The notes under the pieces are model-generated. The model saw nothing but the letters and a program-made list of their open reading frames with translations. It was not told the DNA's origin and did not search any database. Shown one piece after another: positions 28,106 through 35,153 of a stretch of 64,000 bases of DNA (position 1 is the stretch's first letter; every line of letters begins with the position of its first letter). This DNA comes from Algiphilus sp965216485 (GTDB lineage: Bacteria; Pseudomonadota; Gammaproteobacteria; Nevskiales; Nevskiaceae). A program made the position numbers and the translations under genes. The stretch spans positions 2,542,001-2,606,000 of the forward strand of contig NZ_OZ244162.1 in assembly GCF_965216485.1 (NCBI RefSeq), read 5' to 3'.

Positions 28106-28127
28106 AATGACGCTGGCGTCATTTTTT
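28106..28127 (+). terminator. intrinsic terminator after rne and the small gene
   Basis: Stem AATGACG / CGTCATT (28106-28112, 28117-28123) with CTGG loop, T-run 28122-28127. Contains TGACGCTGGCGTCATT, identical to a hairpin at the ffh stop. Confidence 0.85.
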
Positions 28128-28129
28128 GC

Positions 28130-28147
28130 TGACGCGTGCGTCATTTT
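28130..28147 (+). terminator. second, tandem terminator hairpin
   Basis: TGACGC / GCGTCA (28130-28135 with 28138-28143) followed by TTTT at 28144-28147. Same stem sequence as the preceding hairpin, so either a backup terminator or a duplicated element. Confidence 0.7.
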
Positions 28148-28205
28148 CCCCCTGCATAAAAGCTATGCCGCTGTTTTCGTTATCTTTTTTTTGTGCAGCG
28201 CGGCA

Positions 28206-28234
28206 TTGACAGCCAACAATGTAAGGCTTATACT
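28206..28234 (+). promoter_or_regulatory. near-consensus sigma70 promoter of a small RNA
   Basis: -35 TTGACA (28206-28211, perfect), exactly 17-base spacer, -10 TATACT (28229-28234, five of six). Preceded by a T-rich stretch. Predicted start about 28240-28242. It does not face any protein gene on its strand: the next genes to the right (pnp and beyond) are on the minus strand. Confidence 0.85.
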
Positions 28235-28252
28235 GCACCGCAACAAACATAG

Positions 28253-28279
28253 AAAGAAAAAAGCCCGCTCGAGGCGGGC
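28253..28279 (-). terminator. minus-strand terminator, probable end of the pnp transcript
   Basis: Reading leftwards, GCCCGC with GCGGGC around a 5-base loop (28279-28263) followed by TTTTTTC (A-run at 28257-28262). It is the first good minus-strand terminator after the pnp stop at 28510, so pnp mRNA would run antisense through most of the small RNA. Confidence 0.75.
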
Positions 28280-28346
28280 CAAAATTTTCTCCCTATGTTT
28301 TCACCAGGTCTCCTCCAGAAAGACCTCTGTGTCTTTCTCGCACTTG

Positions 28347-28373
28347 GCCCCCTGTTTACAGGGGGCTTTTTTT
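28347..28373 (+). terminator. intrinsic terminator of the small RNA
   Basis: Stem GCCCCCTG (28347-28354) / CAGGGGGC (28359-28366) with loop TTTA, followed by seven T (28367-28373). Strong on the plus strand only; on the minus strand it has no T-run. Confidence 0.92.
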
Positions 28374-28509
28374 ATGGGTGCTATTTATGCACCAAATATG
28401 CGCACTCCTGCAACTTTTTGTGCACTCCTCGGATTGTCAGCCTCCGGATCGGCCCCTTAACGGGGCCGAACCACGTCCGATGCGTGCGAACCTTCGCCGC
28501 GCCTTGTAA
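28374..28509 (-). other. pnp 3' flank, no gene seen
   Basis: 136 bases without a gene. Contains a hairpin GGTGC/GCACC at 28377-28393, two near-repeats GCACTCCT (28402-28409 and 28422-28429) and an 8-bp stem TCGGCCCC/GGGGCCGA (28449-28469) that lacks a T-run on either strand. In the minus-strand RNA these give GGA-containing segments (AGGAGTGC). Confidence 0.5.
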
Positions 28510-30612
28510 TCAGGCTTCTGCAGCCAACGCCTTCATGGACAGGCGGATACGTCCCTGCTTGTCCACTTCGAGCACCTTCACACGCACGACGTCGCCTTCT
28601 TTCAGCACATCGGTCACGTTCTCGACGCGCTCTTCGGCGATCTGCGAAATGTGGACCAGCCCGTCCTTGCCCGGAAGAATCGTCACGAAGGCGCCGAAAT
28701 CCATGATCCGGGCCACCTTGCCTTCGTAGATATCACCCGCCTCGATCTCGCGTGTCAGCGCCTGAATGCGGGCCACTGCGGCATCGGTCGCCTGCTTGTC
28801 CACTGCCGAGATGCGAACGATGCCATCGTCGTCGATGTCGATTGCCGCACCGGTTTCCTTGGTCAGTGCCTGAATGGTAGCTCCGCCCTTGCCGATGACT
28901 TCACGAATCTTGTCGGGATTGATCTTGATGGTGGTGATGCGCGGCGCCCACTCGCTCATTTCGGTGCGCGGCGCGGCGAGGACCTTGTTCATCTCACCGA
29001 GGATGTGCATTCGGGCTTCATTGGCCTGCGCGAGCGCTTCCTTCATGATCTCGGCAGTGATGCCGTTGATCTTGATGTCCATCTGCAGCGCGGTCACACC
29101 TTCTGCCGTGCCGGCCACCTTGAAGTCCATATCGCCCAGGTGATCCTCGTCGCCGAGAATATCGGTCAGCACCGCGTAACGATCGTCTTCCTTGATCAAG
29201 CCCATGGCCACGCCAGCGACAGGCGCCTTGATCGGCACACCGGCGTCCATCAGCGAAAGGCAACCGCCGCAGACGGTCGCCATCGAGCTCGAGCCATTGG
29301 ATTCAGTGACCTCCGATACGACGCGGACGACGTAGGGGAATTCCTTTTCCAGATCCGGCATCACGGCCGCCAGTGCCCGCTTGGCCAGGCGTCCGTGACC
29401 CACTTCGCGCCGCTTAGTCATCAGTCGGCCGGTCTCGCCCACACAATAGGGCGGGAAGTTGTAATGCAGCAGGAAGGTGTCTTTGTAGGTTGAATCGATG
29501 GCATCGATAAGCTGGGCGTCGCGCGCAGTTCCCAGGGTCGTGATCGCCACCACCTGCGTTTCACCTCGCGTGAAGATCGTCGAACCATGGGTCCGTGGCA
29601 GTGCCTTGGCTTCGATTTCAATCGGCCGCACTGTGCGGGTATCGCGCCCGTCGATACGCGGCTGCTGATCGAGGATGCGATGACGGACGACTTCGGCTTC
29701 CAGCGTATGCAGCGCATCGCCGACGCGTTGCTCGTCGTAGCGCGCGTTGTCACCGCTGCACAGGGCTTCCTTCACCGCCGTCTTGACTTCCGCGACACGA
29801 TCGCGTCGTTCAAGCTTGTCGGTGATCGCAAAAGCCTGCGCCATACGGTCGCCTGCTTCGGCGCGGACGGCCTCGAGCACCTCGGCCGCACCGGCCGGCG
29901 GCGCCCATTCCCAACGTGGCTGCCCCGCTTTCTCGACCAGCTCGTTGATGGCCTTGATGGCGGCTTGCATTTGCTCGTGCCCGAAGAGCACGGCACCGAG
30001 CATCACTTCTTCGGAAAGCTGCTTGGCTTCCGACTCCACCATCAGAACGGCCTCGTTGGTCCCCGCAACAACGAGATCAAGATCCGAGCTATCCAGTTGC
30101 GTAGCCGAAGGATTGAGGACGTACTGACCATCGACATAGCCCACTCGGGCTGCGCCGATCGGCCCATTGAAGGGCACGCCGCACAGGGCGACCGCGGCCG
30201 AGGCGCCAATCATCGCCGGGATGTCGCCGTCCACATCGGGGTTGTGCGACAAGACCGTGGCGATGATCTGCACTTCGTTCATGAAGCCGTCCGGGAACAA
30301 CGGACGCAGCGGGCGATCGATCAGTCGACTGGTGAGGGTCTCCTTCTCGGTCGGTCGTCCCTCGCGGCGGAAGAAGCTGCCCGGAATGCGACCACCGGCG
30401 TAGGAACGCTCCTGGTAGTCGACGGTCAGGGGAAAAAAGTTTTGATCGGGACGGGCATCCTTCTTGGCGACCACCGTCACGAGGACGACGGTGTCGTCCA
30501 TGGTGACCTTGACCGCGCCGCTGGCTTGCCGCGCCATCGCGCCGGTCTCGAGCGTGACCGTGCGGCCACCAAAGGGAAAAGAAATGCTAACGCGCGTATC
30601 GCTGGGCGCCAT
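28510..30612 (-). CDS. pnp: polyribonucleotide nucleotidyltransferase (PNPase)
   Basis: 3'-5' phosphorolytic exoribonuclease, degradosome partner. 700 residues: two RNase PH domains (MARQASGAVKVTMDDTVVLVT early; FPYVVRVVSEVTESNGSSSMATVCGGCL in the active second copy), then KH (IREVIGKGGATIQAL) and S1 (GDIYEGKVARIMDFGAFVTIL) domains at the C-terminus. ATG at 30612 preceded by GAGGATT. It follows rpsO by 33 bases, the usual rpsO-pnp order. RNase E is encoded convergently just beyond. Confidence 0.97.
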   Translation of the reverse strand: MAPSDTRVSISFPFGGRTVTLETGAMARQASGAVKVTMDDTVVLVTVVAKKDARPDQNFFPLTVDYQERSYAGGRIPGSFFRREGRPTEKETLTSRLIDRPLRPLFPDGFMNEVQIIATVLSHNPDVDGDIPAMIGASAAVALCGVPFNGPIGAARVGYVDGQYVLNPSATQLDSSDLDLVVAGTNEAVLMVESEAKQLSEEVMLGAVLFGHEQMQAAIKAINELVEKAGQPRWEWAPPAGAAEVLEAVRAEAGDRMAQAFAITDKLERRDRVAEVKTAVKEALCSGDNARYDEQRVGDALHTLEAEVVRHRILDQQPRIDGRDTRTVRPIEIEAKALPRTHGSTIFTRGETQVVAITTLGTARDAQLIDAIDSTYKDTFLLHYNFPPYCVGETGRLMTKRREVGHGRLAKRALAAVMPDLEKEFPYVVRVVSEVTESNGSSSMATVCGGCLSLMDAGVPIKAPVAGVAMGLIKEDDRYAVLTDILGDEDHLGDMDFKVAGTAEGVTALQMDIKINGITAEIMKEALAQANEARMHILGEMNKVLAAPRTEMSEWAPRITTIKINPDKIREVIGKGGATIQALTKETGAAIDIDDDGIVRISAVDKQATDAAVARIQALTREIEAGDIYEGKVARIMDFGAFVTILPGKDGLVHISQIAEERVENVTDVLKEGDVVRVKVLEVDKQGRIRLSMKALAAEA

Positions 30613-30645
30613 GGAATCCTCGATGTGGTAACGGGAGGGCCGCGC

Positions 30646-30915
30646 CTATCGGCGCAGGCCGAGCTCGGAAATCAGGTTCTGATACCGGCTGACATCCTTA
30701 CGCTTGAGGTAGTCCAGCAGCTTGCGCCGCTGATTGACCATCTTCAGCAGGCCACGCCGCGAGTGATGGTCTTTCTTGTTCTTTTCGAAGTGCGGACCCA
30801 GGGTCTTGATGCGCTCCGAGAGCAACGCGACCTGAACTTCCGGCGAACCGGTATCGTTGGGCTCGCGCTGGAACTTCTCTACAACAGCACGCTTCGATTC
30901 TGCATCAAGGGACAT
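30646..30915 (-). CDS. rpsO: 30S ribosomal protein S15
   Basis: 89-residue S15, early 16S binder. Seen: TGSPEVQVALLSERIKTL, HSRRGLLKMVNQRRKLLDYL and YQNLISELGLRR. In E. coli S15 represses its own translation and the rpsO-pnp transcript is processed by RNase III and RNase E; the same arrangement here makes that plausible but unproven. TACAAT promoter core 48 bases upstream. Confidence 0.97.
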   Translation of the reverse strand: MSLDAESKRAVVEKFQREPNDTGSPEVQVALLSERIKTLGPHFEKNKKDHHSRRGLLKMVNQRRKLLDYLKRKDVSRYQNLISELGLRR

Positions 30916-30962
30916 AGATCAACCGCTCCGAAATTCTACTAAGGATGTTTGTAAAGCCCGCT

Positions 30963-30992
30963 ATTGTAGCGGCGCTCAACTGGGGGATACAA
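30963..30992 (-). promoter_or_regulatory. putative rpsO promoter
   Basis: Reading leftwards TTGTAT (30992-30987), 18-base spacer, TACAAT (30968-30963) within GCTACAATAGC. Predicted start about 30956, giving a 41-base leader before rpsO. Lies in the short truB-rpsO gap. Confidence 0.5.
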
Positions 30993-31003
30993 GTAAATGC
31001 CCA

Positions 31004-31924
31004 CTATGCGGGCAGCTGCATCATGCGCCGCGGAGCCACCATGCCGTCAGCGTCAATTTCGCCTAGGGCGAGCAGTGCATTGCCGGGGCCGTAGATGGCC
31101 ACCCGGCCGCGCGACGGAGCGGCGGCGACCCGCACCGCTTCGCCCCGGGACAGATAGAAGGCGCGGGCCGCGTCCAGGGTGACGGCCGGCCAATCCGTAA
31201 GCGCCGCGGAAGGCGGCAGCAACAGCGCATCGAGGGCTGCAGCTCCCTGTTCTGCGGCAGCTTCCACGTCCGCCATAGCGTGCATCGCCGATGCGGCAAA
31301 GGGGCCCACGGCGTCGCGCCGCAGCCACGCGACATGCGCCAGCGCACCGCACGCACGGGCGAGATCTTCCACCAGCGTGCGCACATAGGTTCCCTTGGAG
31401 CAACGCACCTCCAGCGGCAGAATGTCACCTTCCTGGACGCCCACTTGCAGCGCATAGATCGTCACGACGCGGCTCGGACGCTCGACCTCGCCCCCCTCTC
31501 GGGCGATCTCATAGAGACGACGGCCCTGGTGATGCACCGCGGAATACATCGGTGGCACCTGCCCGATCTCACCGACGAAGTCTTGCGCCGTGCGCGCAAC
31601 GGTGTCGGCATCCGGCCGAACCGCGTTCTCCTCGACCACATCACCCTCGGCATCACCGGTCGCCGTGCGCGCCCCCCAGCGCATGCCGACGGTGTACTGC
31701 TTGTCGGCATCGAGCAGGTAATGACTAAGCTTGGTGCAGGGACCGAAGCAGACCGGCAGCATTCCGGTGGCGAGCGGATCAAGACTGCCGGTATGGCCCG
31801 CCTTGGCGGCCGAATACAGGCGCCGGACGCGCTGCAGCGCGTGATTCGAGCTGAGGCCCTCCGGCTTATCGAGCAGCAGGATGCCATTGACATCCCGCAT
31901 CCAAGGCTTGCGACGACGCCCCAT
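31004..31924 (-). CDS. truB: tRNA pseudouridine-55 synthase
   Basis: Makes pseudouridine 55 in the T-loop of tRNAs. 306 residues. Seen: GILLLDKPEGLSSNHALQRV and AGHTGSLDPLATGMLPVC with the catalytic Asp, then the PUA-like C-terminus. ATG at 31924, two bases after the rbfA stop, so coupling is likely. Order infB-rbfA-truB-rpsO is standard. Confidence 0.96.
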   Translation of the reverse strand: MGRRRKPWMRDVNGILLLDKPEGLSSNHALQRVRRLYSAAKAGHTGSLDPLATGMLPVCFGPCTKLSHYLLDADKQYTVGMRWGARTATGDAEGDVVEENAVRPDADTVARTAQDFVGEIGQVPPMYSAVHHQGRRLYEIAREGGEVERPSRVVTIYALQVGVQEGDILPLEVRCSKGTYVRTLVEDLARACGALAHVAWLRRDAVGPFAASAMHAMADVEAAAEQGAAALDALLLPPSAALTDWPAVTLDAARAFYLSRGEAVRVAAAPSRGRVAIYGPGNALLALGEIDADGMVAPRRMMQLPA

Positions 31925-31926
31925 GC

Positions 31927-32310
31927 TTACTCCGGTGCGTCTTCGTCGTTGTCGTCACGATCCCGGGCACGCGCCTCGCGAATCAGCAGATTCATGCGAT
32001 CCGCCTCATCCGGCAGCGCATCCGGGCGGAAGCTGAGTTCCGGCACGCGCCGCAGTTTCAGGCGTTTGCCAAGCCAGCCGCGCAGCCGCCCGCGCACCTT
32101 CTCCAAGAAGGCGCAGGCATCATCCACGGGCTTGCCAAGGCGGCTGACGTAAACCCGCGCATTGCGTAGATCCGGCGAGACATCGACGCTGGTGATCGTG
32201 ATGCCATCCAGACAGGGGTCGGAGAAGTGCTCACGCACCAGTTCGTCGATCTCACGCTGCAGCTGCACCGCCACACGGGCCGCGCGCGGGTATTCGCGGG
32301 TCGAAGGCAC
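31927..32310 (-). CDS. rbfA: ribosome-binding factor A
   Basis: 127-residue KH-fold 30S maturation/cold-shock factor. Seen: REYPRAARVAVQLQREID, the VSPDLRNARVYVS strand and VPELSFRPDAL; the C-terminus ends in an acidic RDRDDNDEDAPE tail. It lies between infB (20-base gap) and truB, as expected. Confidence 0.95.
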   Translation of the reverse strand: MPSTREYPRAARVAVQLQREIDELVREHFSDPCLDGITITSVDVSPDLRNARVYVSRLGKPVDDACAFLEKVRGRLRGWLGKRLKLRRVPELSFRPDALPDEADRMNLLIREARARDRDDNDEDAPE

Positions 32311-32330
32311 GACTCAGATCACCGCGCCAT

Positions 32331-35096
32331 CTAGCCGCGTCGCCCGCCGCTTTGCTCTGCGCTGACCTTACGACGCACCTCTTCGCGGTCATAGCACTCG
32401 ATCTGGTCACCGACCTTGACGTCGTTGTAGTTCTTGACCGCGATACCGCACTCGGTGCCGGCTTCGACCTTCTGCGCGTCATCCTTGTGACGACGCAGCG
32501 ACTCCAACTCGCCTTCGTAGATGACTACCTGATCGCGCAGCACGCGGATGGGAAGGCCACGACGCACCTCGCCATCGACCACGAGACAGCCTGCGACGGC
32601 GCCGAAGGCGGAACTGCGAAACACATCGCGCACTTCGGCAGTGCCGACGATCTTCTCGCGCAGCTCGGTACCGAGCAGGCCGGAGATGGCGTCCGAGATA
32701 TCGTCAATAACGTCGTAGATGATCGAGTAGTAGCGCACATCCACGCCGGTGGCCTGGATCCGCTGCCGTGCCTTGCCGTCCGCACGCGTGTTGAAGCCGA
32801 TGATGATCGCCTCCGAGGCGACCGCGAGATCGACATCGGACTCTGAAATACCACCGACGGCGGCGGCCACGATATTGACCTTGACTTCCTCGGACGGCAG
32901 TTTGGTCAGCGCCTCGCTCAGCGCTTCCACCGAGCCCTGCACGTCGCCACGGATCATGATGTTGAGCTGCTTGTGCTCATCGCTGCCCATGCGCTCAAAG
33001 GCACGGTCGAGGCGTACCGCCTGAGATTGCGCCAGCTTCTGCTCACGCAGCTTCTTCTCACGCAACTCGGCGAGTTCACGCGCCGCCCGCTCGTCGGTGA
33101 CCGACATCACCTCTTCGCCCGCATCGGGTGCGCCCGAAAGGCCCAGGACCTGTACCGGCGTGCTGGGCCCGGCGGATTTGCAGGGTGCGCCGCTGTCATC
33201 AAACATTGCGCGCACGCGGCCAAAGTACGGCCCGGCAATCAGCACGTCGCCCTGCTTCAGGGTGCCGTTGCGCACCAGCACGGTGGCGGTCGGACCACGA
33301 CCCTTTTCAACACTGGACTCAATGATGGCGCCGCGCGCCACATCATCCACCACGGCCTTCAGCTCGAGCAGCTCCGCCTGCAGAACCACCGAGTCGAGCA
33401 GTTCCTCGACACCGGCGCCGGTGTGCGACGACACGGCCACGCACTGGATATCGCCACCCCAGTCTTCGACCACCACTTCTTCCTTGGTGAGTTCGGACTT
33501 GATCTTGTCGACGTCCGCGTCTTCCTTATCGATCTTGGTGATCGCGACCACCATCGGCACGCCGGCGGCGCGCGCGTGCTGAATTGCCTCGCGCGTCTGC
33601 GGCATGACGCCGTCATCCGCCGCAATGATGAGGATGACGATATCTGTCACCTGCGCACCGCGTGCGCGCATCCGGGTGAATGCAGCATGGCCCGGTGTAT
33701 CAAGGAAGGTGATGCTGCCGCGTGGCGTGCTGACATTGTAAGCACCAATGTGCTGCGTAATGCCGCCCGCCTCGCCGGAGGCCACGCGCGACTTCCGGAT
33801 GTAATCCAGCAACGACGTCTTGCCGTGGTCAACGTGGCCCATCACCGTAACGATGGGTGCCCGTGCCGTTTCCTGTCGCGCTTCATCGCTGCCCGCAGTG
33901 GCTGCTGCCACCAGCGCCTCTTCCTCGGCCTGCTCCGACACCGGGTGCGGACGGTGCCCCATTTCCTCGACCACGAGCACGGCCGTGTCCTGATCCAACG
34001 TCTGGTTGATGGTGGCCATCACGCCCATGCGCATCAGCGTCTTGATGAGATCGCCGGTCTTGACTGCCATAGCAGAGGCCAGATCGCCCACGCCGATCAT
34101 CTCCGGTACGGCGACATCACGCACCACCGGTGCGGTGGGCTTCTCGAAGCCATGCCGATTGTCGACCTGCACGCGCTGACGACGACCGCTCTTCTTCTCG
34201 CGGCGACCGGACTTGCCTGCCTTGACGTGCAATTCCTTGCGCGAGCCCTTGTCGGGCTTAGCCCCGGCGGCGGGACGCGCCGGTGTCGGCGCCAGCGGCT
34301 GCTCGGGCTGCGTTGCGCGCATCTCGGCGGCGCGACGCAGGTTCTCGGCGGCGCGTTGACGCAGCGCAGAGGCCGCGCGCCGGCCGGAATCGATAATCTC
34401 GTCCTTCTTTGGCGCTGCCGCTGCCGGTTCGGCAGGCGTGGACTCGGCATCCTCCGCCTTGATTTCGGGTGCCTCGCCTTCAGACGACGCTTCAGCCTGC
34501 GCTTCCGACTCTTCGGGCTTTGCCTCGGGCTCGGCGGCATCCGACGGAGCAGGCGCTGGCGCGGCTTCTTCCTCGCGTCGGGCCTCCGCTTCCGCCTCCG
34601 CTTCGGCCTGTGCCTGGTCGGCCGCCTTGCGCTCGGCTTCCTCGCGCTCGGCCTGCTCGCGTTCCGCCTGTTCACGCTCGGCGGCTTCCTTCGCCTCGGC
34701 CTCCTTGCGCAAACGTTCGGCTTCTGCGGCTTCTTCCGCCTGGCGGGCTTCCTCCGCAGCTACGGCCGCCTTGGGGTCTTCGGCCGGCGGCTTCTCAAAG
34801 GTGCGGCGCTTGCGCACCTCCACGCTCACGGTGCGCGCGCCAGCGCCGCGACCGCCGCCCAGCTTGAGCTCGGTGGTGGTCTTGCGCTTCAAACCCATGC
34901 GGCCGCTAGCCGCTTGACCGGCACTCTGTTTTTCGCGCTTGGCGCGAATATGCTGAAGCAGAGCCGTCTTGTCGGCATCCGACAAGGTCGAATCCGCGTT
35001 CTCCACCTTGATACCTGCTTCCTGCAACTGCGTGAGCAGTGCATCGACGGGAAGCTTCACTTCCGTGGCGAAATCTCGAACCGTTACCGATGGCAT
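32331..35096 (-). CDS. infB: translation initiation factor IF-2
   Basis: GTPase that delivers fMet-tRNA to the 30S subunit. 921 residues. N-terminal IF2_N domain (VTVRDFATEVKLPVDAL), then a long Ala/Glu/Arg-rich probable coiled coil (about 70-260), a second IF2_N-like part (VPEMIGVGDLASAMAVK), G domain with GHVDHGKTS, DTPGHAAF, ITKID, and domains II-IV to the end. Between nusA (57 bases) and rbfA. The initiator tRNA it handles is encoded just upstream of rimP. Confidence 0.97.
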   Translation of the reverse strand: MPSVTVRDFATEVKLPVDALLTQLQEAGIKVENADSTLSDADKTALLQHIRAKREKQSAGQAASGRMGLKRKTTTELKLGGGRGAGARTVSVEVRKRRTFEKPPAEDPKAAVAAEEARQAEEAAEAERLRKEAEAKEAAEREQAEREQAEREEAERKAADQAQAEAEAEAEARREEEAAPAPAPSDAAEPEAKPEESEAQAEASSEGEAPEIKAEDAESTPAEPAAAAPKKDEIIDSGRRAASALRQRAAENLRRAAEMRATQPEQPLAPTPARPAAGAKPDKGSRKELHVKAGKSGRREKKSGRRQRVQVDNRHGFEKPTAPVVRDVAVPEMIGVGDLASAMAVKTGDLIKTLMRMGVMATINQTLDQDTAVLVVEEMGHRPHPVSEQAEEEALVAAATAGSDEARQETARAPIVTVMGHVDHGKTSLLDYIRKSRVASGEAGGITQHIGAYNVSTPRGSITFLDTPGHAAFTRMRARGAQVTDIVILIIAADDGVMPQTREAIQHARAAGVPMVVAITKIDKEDADVDKIKSELTKEEVVVEDWGGDIQCVAVSSHTGAGVEELLDSVVLQAELLELKAVVDDVARGAIIESSVEKGRGPTATVLVRNGTLKQGDVLIAGPYFGRVRAMFDDSGAPCKSAGPSTPVQVLGLSGAPDAGEEVMSVTDERAARELAELREKKLREQKLAQSQAVRLDRAFERMGSDEHKQLNIMIRGDVQGSVEALSEALTKLPSEEVKVNIVAAAVGGISESDVDLAVASEAIIIGFNTRADGKARQRIQATGVDVRYYSIIYDVIDDISDAISGLLGTELREKIVGTAEVRDVFRSSAFGAVAGCLVVDGEVRRGLPIRVLRDQVVIYEGELESLRRHKDDAQKVEAGTECGIAVKNYNDVKVGDQIECYDREEVRRKVSAEQSGGRRG

Positions 35097-35153
35097 GATG
35101 TTGTCGGGATGTCCTGATGCAAATGGGGGCGCTGACCGCAGGTGCGCGGTGGC

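Larger units (their letters stand above)
27991..28205 (+). other. AT-richer spacer with tandem terminators
   Basis: No gene seen. Contains two hairpin terminators (28106-28127, 28130-28147), an inverted repeat GCATA/TATGC at 28157-28171 and a T-rich stretch about 28174-28194 which could serve as an upstream element for the promoter that follows. The base composition is clearly more AT-rich than the neighbouring genes. Confidence 0.6.
28241..28373 (+). ncRNA. candidate small regulatory RNA, ~133 nt
   Basis: Begins just after the near-consensus promoter and ends at an intrinsic terminator. Three hairpins are visible. Hairpin 1: AAACATAG (28245-28252) / CTATGTTT (28293-28300), AGAAAA (28255-28260) / TTTTCT (28285-28290), GCCCGC (28263-28268) / GCGGGC (28274-28279). 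Hairpin 2: CAC-C-AGGTCT (28302-28311) / AGACCT-CT-GTG (28321-28331) with loop CCTCCAGAA, holding a CCUCC motif complementary to Shine-Dalgarno sequences. An alternative stem GAAAGAC / GTCTTTC (28318-28324, 28331-28337) would exclude hairpin 2. Then the pyrimidine-rich linker before the terminator. No recognisable known family. Expression is unproven. Confidence 0.6.

Noticed and set aside
28449..28469. TCGGCCCC/GGGGCCGA as pnp terminator
   Set aside because: The stem has no T-run on either strand.
28295..28729. An open frame starting MFSPGLLQKDL
   Set aside because: It runs through the terminator of the small RNA and then antisense through pnp; no family-like residues.
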